From Akanthomyces muscarius (lineage: Eukaryota; Ascomycota; Sordariomycetes; Hypocreales; Cordycipitaceae): a DNA stretch of 64,000 nt. The position numbers were made by a program, and so were the translations under genes. The notes below the pieces were generated by a model. The model had not been told where the DNA came from, did no database searches, and saw nothing but the letters and a program-made list of their open reading frames with translations. The stretch is taken from NCBI RefSeq assembly GCF_028009165.1, contig NC_079244.1, positions 62,001-126,000 on the forward strand. Direction: 5' to 3'. This document shows positions 1-11,566 of this stretch, in pieces (within the stretch, counting starts at the first letter, position 1; each line of letters opens with the position of its first letter).

Positions 1-3000
1 TTACTTTTAAACTAGTCTTTTATAAAATTATTAAACTTTTATTTAAGAAGGGAGATAAGGAATAGTTAGATTTAATTATTATAATATTAATAGACTTTAA
101 GATCTTAGTTAAAGGTTAATTAAAGCTATCTTTAAACTATTTAAAGTAATTAAAGGTATTAGGGTAGACTATAAGAGGGCTTAGTTAATAGTATAATTAG
201 TATTAAAATAAAGATAAGAATTCTAATTATTATACTTATTATTTAGAAATAACTTATAGTTTAGTAAAGTATTTAAGGTTTTTATAGTTAATAAGGATTA
301 TAAATATATTTTCTTATTTTTATAACTTAGCTTTTTAGGCTTTTTAGATATATTATTATAATAAAGAGTTCCTTATTATAGATAGTATAATTATATTTAG
401 TTAGTAAGAGTTTAGTAGAATAGTATATTACTAGGTATAGAATACTATTATTATCTACCTATAATAGATAACTACTAAGCCCTATTTTTAAATAATCTAT
501 TTTAATAATTATATCTTAACTAAGATCTTATAAGGTAAGGTAGAGATTAAATAGAAATAAGGACTTAAGTTACTTAAAAGTATTATCCTCTTATCTTCTC
601 TATATAAATAAGATACCCTTATAAGTAAGATATATTAAAGGTTTAATAAGTAAAGAGAAGTTAAAAATAAAGTCCTTATAAAAGTTTATAAAGCTAAAAA
701 AGCTATACACTTTATATATTTTAGTAGGGGCCTCTTACTACTATATAACTTTAATCTTCTTTAAGTCTAGTTTAAGTAATTTTCTTACTTTTATTATAAA
801 CTTTAAGTACTTAACTTTTATAACTAAGAATTTATACTTATTAATATTTAAGAATAGTCTAGCTTTTACTAGCTTATTTAGTACTATTTTAATCTTTTCC
901 TTATATTCTTTAAGTATACTTAAGTTATAAATAATTATATTATTTAGGTATATAAATATAAAGTTATTAAGTATCTTACTTAAAGTTTAGTTAATATAAT
1001 ATTAGAAACTAATAAGAGCACCTATAAGCCTAAATAGATATATAAGCTACTTAAAAAGGCTAAAGTAGGTATAAAATACTATATACTTTTTAGATTTAAA
1101 AGCTATATATAGCTAATAAAAAGCTACTTAGATATCTAACTTAGTAAACTATTTTATTATTAAGAGTAAATATAAGGTCTCTTTAATAAGTAAAAAAGAA
1201 TATTAGTCTTCCTTTATAATTATATTAAGGGCCTTATAGTCTATATAAAATCTCTATTTACTATTAGGTTTTTTAATAAGTAAGATAGGTATTATAACTA
1301 ATAAGGGACTTATATAAATCTAGCCCTTATTAAGTAAGGATATAAGTTATTAATATAACTCTAATAATTATTTATATAATATCTAGTATAGGCACCTATA
1401 TAAGAGTTATTTAGGTATCCTATTAGTTTTTCTCTTAATATTAATTATATAATTAAAGTCTAGCTAATTTAGTAAAAGGCTTAATATAGTGTCTTTTAAA
1501 AATAGATTAGTATATTCTTTATATTAGTTTAAAAGCTATTTCTTAAAAGATAGGGACTTTTATAGTAAAGAGTTAATCTTAAAGATATTTATTATAAGTA
1601 CTAGAACTTCTTAACTAGTTTCTATATATTTATATTTTAATACCTTATAGAGCTAGTATCTATTAAAGAAAGAGTATCTTTATACTTTTAACCTTTTATC
1701 TAATATATATATTTACTAGTTTAGGGATAATTAAGGGTATATATAGCTTATATTTATATTTAGGACTAAGTTATAGTACTTTAATTATAAAAGGCTTAAA
1801 ATAATAGAGTAAGCTAGTAAAGGGATAATATAAAATAGTACTAAAAAAGACTAACTATTAATATTAACACTTATCTATATTATATAAGAGACTATAAACT
1901 TAAGGCCTTTTTTTACTATTAGTTAAATATTTTATTTAATAGGTAAAGATATAAGTTAAAAGCCTAATTACTTAATTATACCCTCCTAAATAACTCTATA
2001 ATAATTATAGCCTAAGTCTATAAGAATATTAAATAAAATAAAAGTCTCTAATATAGTTAGTATTAAGAAGGGTTAAGTATTTATTCTTTTTTCTATTTAC
2101 TTCTAAGCTATCTTATTTTATAACTTAGTATTTAGTATATTATTTAAGACTAACTATTTTAGTTACCTTAAAAAGAGACTTTTCTTTAAGGTTTATTATT
2201 CTTTAAGCTTATAATAGATTTATTAGGTTCTAAGCTAGTATTTATTTAATTAATACCTATTAAGGGGAGGGCCTATATAAACTTATATTCCTTAATATAG
2301 TACCTATTTTATCTATATTAAAGATAGGTATTAGATTCTTATTATACCCTTATAACTTCTTATAAAACCTATAAGACTTATTTCTACCTTAAATTCCCTT
2401 AGGTATTTTAGATAGTAACTAAGAGTAGTATTAAGAGTGTATTAATTCTTATTATAATAAAGTCCTTTTTATAATTAATATAGTATTAGCTTTTTTTATT
2501 TTAGGATAGTTTTAATATTACTTTAATTTAGTAAAATTCTAGGTTAACTATAAGGGATTATAGTTATTATATAATAGTATTATAATAGCTTCTAAAAACC
2601 CCCTAACTAATAGTAAGACGTCTTATAGTATCTAAAAGTGTAAGATAAAGTTTATTTAGTTTAATTTTATCTATCTATAATAGACCTCCTATTAGGGCTA
2701 GCTATTACTTAAAATAAATATAGAACTTAAAGAAAGACTTTTATTCCTTTTATTATAGTTAACTAGTTCTATTTTAAATAAGTTCCTATTAGTATAGGTT
2801 ATTAAATACTTTATTTAAATAGTAAAGGAAATTATATAAATTAGTATTACTATATTAGCTACCCTTTTTAAAATATATAGTAACTTTTTATTAGGCTATT
2901 AGGCTAAAACTATTCTAAATATATATAAACTAGGACTTTAAAGGGCTAATAAAGTCTATATTAATTTCTAACTTATACTTAATTACCTTTTTTTAACCTT

Positions 3001-5100
3001 AGAATAAATCTAATTTACTATTATACTTCTCCCTAAGTAAGAGAGATTTCCTCCTAAATATATAAGTGTTATTTCCTAGTTAGATTAAGGGGGCCTAAGT
3101 AGTATAATAGGGTAGATTCCTTATACCTTATAGGGCTTAGAGTTATTCCTATATTACTTTTATCTAGGCTTATATAAGTATATTTTATTCTTATAGCATT
3201 TTATTTTATTCTTAAAGAGAATAGTATTTATTTAAAAGCTCCTTATAAGTTAGGTAGCCTTCTATTTTATATTCTTTTAGTAAAAAGAGTTAATTATTAT
3301 AGACTAGCCCTAAGGCGTCTATAAATAGGCGTTATAATTATTATTAACTCTCTTAAAGAGAAGAAAGAGAAGAAATAGGAAGATAGTAAGCCTTTTCTAT
3401 TTTATAGTAGTCTAGGTTTTATATAGAGTTAGTATAGAGTTTAGCTAGGGTCTTAGCGAAGTCGACCCTAAGCTCAGCTAGCTAACACTTAACCCGTACT
3501 ATCTTAGTTATAATAGTGGGCTAAAGCCTAGTACCTTTATATCTATAAGTATAAGGTATTAGGAAATTCCTTAACTAACACTTATTAGCTAGCTAAAAGG
3601 AAAGTAACTAAAAAAAGAGACTTTTAAGTTAATATAACACCTTTTAAGTGCTTAAAAGACGCGTTTAGCTAGCTAGATCCTAACTTAGGACTTTATTAGT
3701 AATACGCCTATATATTATTAGATCTAAGAGATAGTAAAGTAAACCTCTCTATCTAATAGTGACCTATAACTAATTAGAAAGAACTAGTTAGTAGGATTTT
3801 TATAATAAAATAAAGAGATTAAGAACTTAAAAGATAAGAGAATTAATCTAAAAAGAGTAAATAGTGTATTAACTAATACTATTAAGGCTTTCTTTTAACT
3901 TCTTAAGATTCCTATACTATATAATATCTCTCTAAGACACTAATATAATATAGATAAGATAGGGCTTATAATAGGCCTTTAAGAGAATAACCTAGTAATA
4001 GGATTATTAGAGAAGTGAATAGCTCTAAAAAGGCAGTCTAGGTAGTACTTTTAGAGTATAATTATTAAGTATATATTAGTTATAGGTAGGAAGCTTAACC
4101 TACTAATTATCTTCTAAGGTAATAGTGTTTAATAATAGTACTTTCCTAATAACTTAAAGCCCTATACCTACTAGTATTTTAATATTATAAAGAAAGGCTA
4201 GATAAATAATAATATTACTATTTACTAGTTATAGATAATTTTTATCCCTAGGATAAAGCTATTACCTTTAAGCTATTAGTTATTAGTTATTAATAGCTAT
4301 AAAAGTTATTATATAACCTAATTTCTATAAGAATATTATAATAATAATATCTATATCCTATTCCTACTAATATATAGCTCTTATATCTTTTAGCCTCTTA
4401 ATATAGCTATCTTTAGGCCTATAAAGAGCTATTATAAGTTATATCTTAAAAGGCACCTAACTATTACTAACTTATCGCTATTAGGTAAAGAGCTCTTCTT
4501 ATAGTATTATCTTAAGGTATAGGATCTTAGAATAACTAAAAAAAACATTCTTACTAGTTAAAGGGCGTTAGGACTTTAGTCTATTAATATTATAAAGCCC
4601 TTAATAAGTCCCCTACTTATAATAAAGCCTTAATAATATCTAATTATACTAGAAAAGCCTCTAAAAAAGCCACCTCTTATTATTATTATACTATTAAATA
4701 GCTTTAGTGTTAAAAGGTTATTTTCTAGCCTTAAACACTTATTAAAGACTTTACTAATAAGCCGCCTAATACTATAGAAGCTCTAGAAGGGAATTAATAT
4801 ATAGAATAGTATTATTATTATAAAGTAAACTAAGATTAATTATTTTTAGTAGGAGGTTATTAATTCCTATACTAAAAAGTGTATAAAAGTTTAGCTAAAT
4901 CTAAATAGATTATTTATAATAGTTATTAAGGTTAATAATATATATTACTAGCTTAACTAGTAATTACTTAGTATAGAAGAGGCAGGCGTTATTAATTTAT
5001 TAGATATTAAGATCTCTAATAATAAGGCTATTAAGGCATAATTATTTAATAATTAATTATATTTATCTATAGTTACTATAAGGCTTTTTATTCGTAGCTT
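1..5100 (-). mobile_element. RIP-degraded Ty3/gypsy retrotransposon
   Basis: The block is overwhelmingly A/T, TAA and TAG occur every few codons in all frames, and no long ORF survives, which fits RIP (CpA to TpA on both strands). Read on the minus strand, a gypsy reverse transcriptase is still recognisable. The catalytic motif, normally YxDD, reads YLNNIIIYN at 950-924, as expected if both catalytic Asp codons became Asn through G-to-A changes. About 250 bp downstream, near 710-661, a stretch reading roughly FINFYKDFI matches the conserved segment after the polymerase domain. The element therefore runs right to left, with gag expected towards 3-5 kb and RNase H and integrase near or beyond the left window edge. 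I could not delimit LTRs. Clearly inactive. Confidence 0.8.
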
Positions 5101-6499
5101 TATAAGCTGTTAAGGGTGTTCCCAGGTAGGGGTGTTCCCGAGTAGGTAGCCGACGTTAATAATTTTATAGCGCGAGATAAACTAGGGGAAGATCTAAATA
5201 TATAAGTCAGACTATATAATATTTAGGTCACTTAGGTCCTTAAGATTCAGGCTCTAAACTAGCACTATATTTATATACACGTCTATTAGATATACTCCCT
5301 AGATAAAATACTAGAAGGGCAGCGACCACACTATAATAAAAATAAACTTATCACTTTAAATTATTATATATAGGCAATAATAGTAATAGAGGTTATTATA
5401 CTAACTTATAGAGTAAATATTATAAATGTTTTAAGTATAGTTAGCTATACTAAGGTTAAGTAGTAAATTAAGGCAGATAATAATAAAATCTTAGATACTT
5501 TATATTAGCGCTAAGTGTTTAACTACTATATATTATAGCTATCTATATATATAAGAAGATAGAGTAAGGTATAAGTAAAACTCTTTACTATCTAGCCTAG
5601 ACTATTAATCTTATTTATAGATACTAAAACCCTATAAATCCTAATAAAACGCTTATTAGCTTTACTAGTAATAACTATAAAAAGTAGATATATATTAACT
5701 ATCTATATAAGGACGTCTTAAATTAAGTATATAGCTACTTATATATTAACTAGCCTTATATAGCTATACTAAAAATATATAGGACTGGCAAAAAAACAGG
5801 TATAGAGTGATAGTCTACTAAAGTATTACTAGTAAGAGTGGCGATAGCAGATAAGCAGTCCGCTAAGAAAGCCTCTAGACATATTAAGGTAGTAAGACAG
5901 TTATCACTAAGGATATCACAATTCGTTAGGCGTACTAAAGGCGTTTCTACTAAGAACACCGGATATTAGTATAAGTCGGACATAAGGCCACCTCTTAAAC
6001 TTCTCCACGCAACATTGCGTATAAGAGACGGGCCGATGCTCTAAGAAATCAAGGTTTCACGGCCTAATTTAACTAGCAATACATAAACGTGGTCTAAAGC
6101 AGTGTTCTATTTATTATATAGCGCTAAAATCGAGTGAAATAGATCAATACTTACGTCCTTATGAGCTGATTATCTGCTTATATTATGCTGGTCGATAGCG
6201 GAACGTTTCGATACATTACCGCTACGCTAGACGTCATTTTCTCGAGATGCCCCCCCCCCCCCCCCCCCCCCGACCTCACTCTTCCGAGTGACGTAGCAGC
6301 TCCTCCCGCCGCCGGGGACTTCGTTGCCTCATCGCCTTTCTTACGGACGTGCCAGGTGACCGAAAAACGGTCCCCGACGGCGCCAACCCGCAGTATTCGC
6401 TGTTACTTTTGCCGGGTTGGCCAAGTCTCGCGTACGAAACAAACAGTTCTTCAACCCAGCATATTGGTCAATCGGTTGACTGCTCTGATGCAGCCAGGT
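5101..6499. other. Transition from RIP block to normal-composition DNA; no gene
   Basis: Composition rises stepwise from AT-rich to balanced sequence between about 5.1 and 6.2 kb. Around 5108-5150 the decamer GGGTGTTCCC occurs twice close together (AGGGTGTTCCC and GGGGTGTTCCC). It could belong to a long terminal repeat of the neighbouring retroelement, but I could not pair it with a second copy. Short ORFs here have no recognisable content. Confidence 0.4.
6250..6271. repeat. Homopolymer of 22 C
   Basis: Twenty-two consecutive C residues lie on the plus strand just left of the hAT element. Such runs are prone to slippage and to sequencing or assembly length errors, so any ORF crossing it is unreliable. 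Confidence 0.9.
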
Positions 6500-6522
6500 C
6501 AGTGTGTCCAACAACCAAGTAA
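6500..6522 (+). repeat. Left terminal inverted repeat of hAT element
   Basis: This 23-bp sequence beginning CAGTGTGTCC is the exact reverse complement of 9190-9212. Confidence 0.9.
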
Positions 6523-6694
6523 CTTGACTTGGTTGCTTGTGATTGGTTCATTACGTAACAGTTAACCACAAGTAACGACCTCCCCGACCAACTAAAAGTA
6601 AGGGGTTTTGCTTTACTCGGGTTAAACTGAGTTTACTCGATAGTTGCACCGAAACAACTTTTATCTCGTGGCGCCGAGGTTCGTTGATGGTTAA

Positions 6695-9039
6695 TTGTCA
6701 AGTACTGGCATCTCTGAGCTGTTTTTAGCGAGCCCTTATGACAGTCTCGGCGTGAACACTCCGTCCCGTACCCCCTCAGAGCTGCGTACGCGAGGCTCCG
6801 CGTCAACTCCGGCGGATGGCTCGAGCGAGAAACCGCCGCCTTCTAGCTCCTCACAGGAGAGAGAAGCGCCAAAGGCCTCCCAGTATCTCTTCCCCATTAA
6901 GTGGGACAAAATCCGCTACGACAGGAAACCTGTGCCATCGATTCGATATCGTCAGCCGCATAAACGAACCATCAACTCTCGAGCCCAACCATCATCCATC
7001 TACAGACACGGTGCACAGCTGACGACCGACGGCGAAAACAAGTACTGGCTCTGCAAGTATTGCCACTTGAGCGGCCACCATAATGCGGCACTGTTTACTA
7101 GCGACAGCACAACAAGTATAATATACCATCTAAAACACCAACACAAATTAGAAGAATTTGGGTACCAGACGGCAAGGTCGGACCCCTTTACTATTGCCAA
7201 GGCCTCGGCCAGTGCGACTATGTATGTTGGTGGCCGGCGTTTGGTGTTAATGACCTGCAGTTCAAAGACGACTTTGTCGACTAGGTGGTTAGCCTTGACC
7301 TCACCTTCCGCCAAGCAACCCATCGTCGCACATATAACTTATTTGCCATATACCTGGAGGATAGCAACAAACTTCTTCTAAAAAGTCTATCAACTCTCAG
7401 CTATATGGTAAGAGAGAAGTGGTTTGGCGACGCTGGGAGACGCCTTTAGCTGAAGGAACAGCTCCACCTGACAAGGAGCAAAATTCACATCTCGACGGAC
7501 ACATAGACGTCAGAAGAAGGAACGAATTATCTGTCTATCGTCGCTCATTTTCTGCATGGGAATAGCAAGCTCCAGACCGCTCTGCTGGATCTTCCTCCTC
7601 TGAAGGGGCCTCACTCTGGCGAAAATATTGCCAAGGTACTAGCCACTGCTTTAGATTTCTACGAGCTGGGCCTAAGACTTGGATTCTTTATGATGGATAA
7701 TGCTAGTAATAATGGCATATGCATTGAGGAGCTGTCAAGGCGGTACTCCACAATCAACCATCAGAGTCGCCTTCGGTGCGTCGGCCATATGCTTAACCTA
7801 ATGGTCAAAGGACTCCTCTTTAGGCATGGCGTCAGCAAGCTGGAGAAGGAGCTCCGCTGTGCATCGGATAATAAGCGATTCGAGATATGGAGGAAGCACA
7901 GCAGCATCGGCAAACTGCATAACTTCTCTGTGTGGATCAACAGAAGTGATCAGCGACGAGAGGGACTGAAACGGTACATCCTACAGGCATACCGCGAAGG
8001 CAGCGTCGAGCACCTCTACACTAGAGTCCTAGTTAATGGCGGCATCCGTTAGAACTCTGCGTACGCCATGATTAAGAGGGCTTTAAAACTACGTCACGCA
8101 ATCGATCTATTTTTCCTCAACTACAAGCACCAGGGCGATAGATATGACATCTCCCGGGATCTTCTTACCCCACAGGACTGGGTAGACCTGGACCACTTCC
8201 TTGGCATTTTAAAACCCTTTAAGGACCTAACCAAACGCATAGAGGATAGGGCGGATCAGGCAGGCCTAGAAGGATCACATAGTTCCCTGTATGAGACTCT
8301 CAAGTCGCTCAATGTTCTTTTCAAGAAGCTCCAGGAAGCTGGTAAATTTACAGACAAACACCCAGGGGTGGTATCGATATACTATTCCCATACTATTAAC
8401 GCCGCTCGGGTTAAACTCGAAGAGTATTTTAGCCTCACAGATGCTACGCCCGCATACCGATGCGCAGTTGCGCTTCATCCCGCCAACAAGTTTGCTTACT
8501 TTAAGCTTGAATGGAGCCACAATAAGCAGTGGATCAGCGAGGCAAAGAGAGTGGTGCGCGAGGTGTACGCGGAATACAAGGCAGCCGCGGCCGAAGCAGA
8601 CTCAGACACGTCAGGCGAGAGGCAAGACGAGGAGCTGGAGGATAGCGTGAGTTGCGAAGCGATTGCCGAGACCCTTAATCCGCTGGAAGAAGCCCGCAAG
8701 CGTCGTCGGAGGCTAGCCGCTTCGGCAACATCAGGAACGAGGGGGAGAAAGCGCGCAAAGCTGACCTCCGAGCTAGATGAATTTATAGCCAGGACAAACA
8801 AGGCGGATCTAGAGGTTGAGAATCCGCTGGACTGGTGGATCCGCCATGCGACAGACTACCCCGTATTGTCGCAAATGGCACTGGACTTTTTCAGCTGCCC
8901 AGCAATGAGTGCGGAGTGTGAGCGCGTTTTCTCGCAGACGAAAAGGATTATCACCGATGAGCGGAACCACGTTGGTTCGGATACAGTAGCAGCCATTGCA
9001 TGCCAAAAGCATCTGCTTCGATCCGGTATGTTGGGCTAG
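6695..9039 (+). pseudogene. hAT transposase (BED finger plus hAT dimerisation domain), broken
   Basis: The N-terminal part (6695 to about 7240) is in reading frame 2 and contains a BED-type zinc finger around 7040-7160 (CKYC, then H-X4-H in HLKHQH). From about 7220 the homology moves to frame 1, so a frameshift lies at roughly 7190-7250. Frame 1 carries the RNase-H-like core and ends with the hAT dimerisation domain (about 8815-9035, with WWIRHATDYPVLSQMA and CERVFSQTKR). Frame 1 is interrupted by four TAG codons at 7282, 7447, 7504 and 8050. Three sit where hAT proteins usually have conserved Trp, including the RWNS and TDTWTS motifs. No functional product is expected. Confidence 0.85.
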
Positions 9040-9189
9040 TTCAGTAGTGGAAGGGGGGGGGACCTACGGAATTTATCGAGTAATCAGGCAAAGCCAACCA
9101 AGCAAGTAAAGTAATGCCTTCTAGTCAAGTAAACCAAGTAAAGCAAAGCGATGTATCAACTAGGTAAAGTAATGGGGTCAATTTTTGCC

Positions 9190-9212
9190 TTACTTGGTTG
9201 TTGGACACACTG
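9190..9212 (-). repeat. Right terminal inverted repeat of hAT element
   Basis: This 23-bp sequence ends GGACACACTG and is the exact reverse complement of 6500-6522. Confidence 0.9.
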
Positions 9213-10167
9213 GGTAGGATTGTTACAAGCTGAATATGATAGAATAGGTAAGTGGGGCCCGCCGTACGAGGCCGCTCCCCACCACCGGGGCAGTGCAACT
9301 GTACCCGCTGCCGATCGCGGTTGCGACCGCCTACGAAGAAAGTTTCAACTTTAACAGCAAGACTGTAGAGGACATTAGATTTCTTACAAATCTGCGCAAA
9401 CTCTAGGTTAAGTCAAGAGGGCGACCGACTAGACAGGGTGCGTGGGACGAAATCGACTTGGACCCACACATCCACCCATCCACCTCCCCAAAGCGCCCTC
9501 CAAATGCGCATGGACGCGTCGAATCGACGCGTTATTATGTCTCTAGACGCTTTTTGAGGTGCAAGCAGTTATGAAGAAGTCAAAATCTCGTCTTCAACAA
9601 GGCAATCCATGTGCATTACCCGATCAGGCATAGTGCATCAAGAACCTGACAAGTTGTCAATCGAGGCGCCTACATAGTCTAGTCGACCTCGTCCAGGCTC
9701 AAGCTGCCTGCCACTGGAATGAGTACAACATACCGTTAAAGATCTTCCCAAAGAGTCCAAAAGACGACAGAGAATGTCTTGTATGTCTGGCAGGCTCCGA
9801 ATCTGATGATCAAGGCTCTTGTATGACTGCGCTGACCACCCAAGAATGAATTCCATTTCGCAAAGCGTTGGTGGTAATCGGTGATCAGGCTTGTGACTGG
9901 CCATCCAGGCAGCCGGGCAATTAAAGCAACGAACAGGTCATCGCAATCGCACGCCAATTTGTGTACTGGGCCGTTAATTGCCAATTCCGTCATGATATGT
10001 TTATTGCGCTGACGAAAAATAAACACCATATTAATAATTCAGCTTCAGGACCCTTTCCCAACTTTTCCATGAACGTTTCGCAATCGCTCATGGGTACACT
10101 AAAATACATGCTAACTTGTATCGATTCACTCTTGTCGAGAAAACCCCCGTGTATAACTGAAACGTGC
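9213..10167. other. Spacer right of the hAT element; no supported gene
   Basis: Only short ORFs are present. A minus-strand stretch at 9638-10029 stays open in two overlapping frames (residues such as WNSFLGGQRSHTRALI in one and CEMEFILGW in the other). It could be a frameshifted gene relic, but I recognise no family. Confidence 0.3.
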
Positions 10168-11112
10168 TCAGATCAAGTCGCAAAATGTCCAAAGTTCATC
10201 CTCGCCTTCCGGCGGTTCAATCTTCGGAAAGCGCGTCATTCTGTCACGTCGGCCAATTGTTTCATAAGCATCCAACAAGTCTCGAACGTTTAAAGCACAA
10301 GACCCGTCGTAGATGGAATCATCATCAGCATCCAAAAGCTTTACCCAGTGCCTCTTGTTGTCAAAGAGGTCATCAAAGGCCTTGACATCACCCCGTTTCG
10401 GTACCGTTTCCAGGTTGGACAGGACCTGGTCGTCCAGGAGGATAAACTGCCGGAAGCGCACGGTGCGGCTGAAGAAACCGATCTCCGGCTCGGTATGCAC
10501 CACGTATGGCGCTGCAAAGGACTGAAAATACGCCCGAGCCTGGGCCAGGTTCGCCCCATCGAGGGCCGCGGCGTCTTCGATGAGGATGTTGTGATAGCGC
10601 GCGCGGGCCTCGCCATCCAGCTCTTCGTGGGACAGGGTCTCCCCGTCGCTCTCGCGAAGCAGCAATATGCCGTTCTCTACACAGTCATCCAGGCGCGCCA
10701 TGGCCGCCGCCACGCGCTCGTCGTCCCCCGGCGCGTACGCCGTGCGCAGCACAAAGAACCCCCAGCAGCCTCGGGAGTGAGTGGTGCAGTCTGAGTTATA
10801 GAGTATATCGCTTGACAAGAGAGCGCAGATGGAGTCCTGAGCATTCTCCATCGTCCAGTGATCCACGCCTCCAAGGGAATCGCGCTCCATGCCGGTCATG
10901 GTCGGCCTGTTGCTCAGATGAGCTGGACACTGACTCTGCAGTGTGTTGTCTTGACGCTTGTCCCGCTGAGGGGCGGACGTGAGAGCGATCGTGATGAATA
11001 AACAGATGTAGAAAGGGTAAAGAATCATCCGAACTATAGTCTTGTGGAAATTTTCATGCGTGGTGTAGATGTGTGTCGAGTCTGAGTGTTGAAGCGAACG
11101 GGGGTTTGGCAC
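10168..11112 (-). CDS. Uncharacterised fungal protein, single exon
   Basis: The open frame is 314 codons with no intron. The first 70 or so residues are basic and irregular, so the true start is probably an internal Met at codon 72, 75 or 88 (the codon-75 ATG is at 10890-10888). This gives a soluble protein of about 227-243 residues. The body has a WGFFVLRTAY motif just after the likely start, followed by an acidic, Asp/Glu-rich middle and C-terminus (LLDADDDSIYDG, FPKIEPPEGEDELWTF). My impression is that such WGFFVLRTAY proteins are an expanded ascomycete family of unknown function. There is no signal peptide after the internal starts and no catalytic motif I can name. It lies between transposon remains and broken cell-wall hydrolase genes, so it may be accessory. 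Confidence 0.55.
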   Translation of the reverse strand: MPNPRSLQHSDSTHIYTTHENFHKTIVRMILYPFYICLFITIALTSAPQRDKRQDNTLQSQCPAHLSNRPTMTGMERDSLGGVDHWTMENAQDSICALLSSDILYNSDCTTHSRGCWGFFVLRTAYAPGDDERVAAAMARLDDCVENGILLLRESDGETLSHEELDGEARARYHNILIEDAAALDGANLAQARAYFQSFAAPYVVHTEPEIGFFSRTVRFRQFILLDDQVLSNLETVPKRGDVKAFDDLFDNKRHWVKLLDADDDSIYDGSCALNVRDLLDAYETIGRRDRMTRFPKIEPPEGEDELWTFCDLI

Positions 11113-11566
11113 ACAACAATTCCAGGTTGACCCACCGCCTCACGTGTACTAGGGCTGGAATTCATGATCAAAGAGCTCTAGATACGATAAAACAAGAACT
11201 ACGGCCGTCGAAATGATATAGACCTTGTGGTTTTTGGGTGGTCTTAACACAGGTGCGTATTTAGCCGCACATCTAGTGCTGGGCGGAAATCGTGGCCAGT
11301 CTTTTTTTGTAAGTGGGTTTGGCAGCTGGCCTGTCACATTTTCACAGCCACTGGTGGGCAACTTGTTGCAAGCCACCTAGCTTAACTTCATTGACATCTA
11401 CAAGTAAAAAAATAAACTACATCCTCAACTGCATTTCCTGAAACTGTAAACGTGTTTCTCCAACGTCTTGCTCCCCACAACCAGGGCGCCATCCTCGGTC
11501 GCGACCGAGGCGGCGACATCCAGACACACATGAGCTGTCTGTGAAAGCTCCCATATCACTTCTGTC
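11113..11566. other. Spacer, nothing recognised
   Basis: About 450 bp separate the unknown gene from the 3' end of the chitinase relic. I see no repeat, RNA or coding signal. Confidence 0.4.

Larger units (their letters stand above)
6500..9212 (+). mobile_element. hAT-family DNA transposon, decayed
   Basis: The 2.7-kb element is bounded by perfect 23-bp terminal inverted repeats at 6500-6522 and 9190-9212, starting CAGTGTGTCCAA, which fits hAT termini. It encloses a broken transposase with a BED-type zinc finger and the hAT C-terminal dimerisation domain. Subterminal DNA on both sides is rich in short AAGTAA/CAAGTA-type motifs (6515-6580 and 9080-9190), as expected for transposase binding sites. 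The flanking 8-mers (6492-6499 and 9213-9220) match at only three positions, so the target-site duplication is lost. It lies next to the RIP-degraded retroelement. Confidence 0.85.

Noticed and set aside
5108..5960. Possible LTR with GGTGTTC words near both ends
   Set aside because: Only a few bases match between the candidate ends and no second copy lies in the window.
6185..6565. Plus-strand ORF of 126 codons left of the hAT element
   Set aside because: It runs through the 22-C homopolymer (a proline run) and into the transposon terminal repeat; no domain.
10313..10794. Plus-strand ORFs opposite the unknown gene
   Set aside because: They are antisense shadows of the 10168-11112 frame with no recognisable content.
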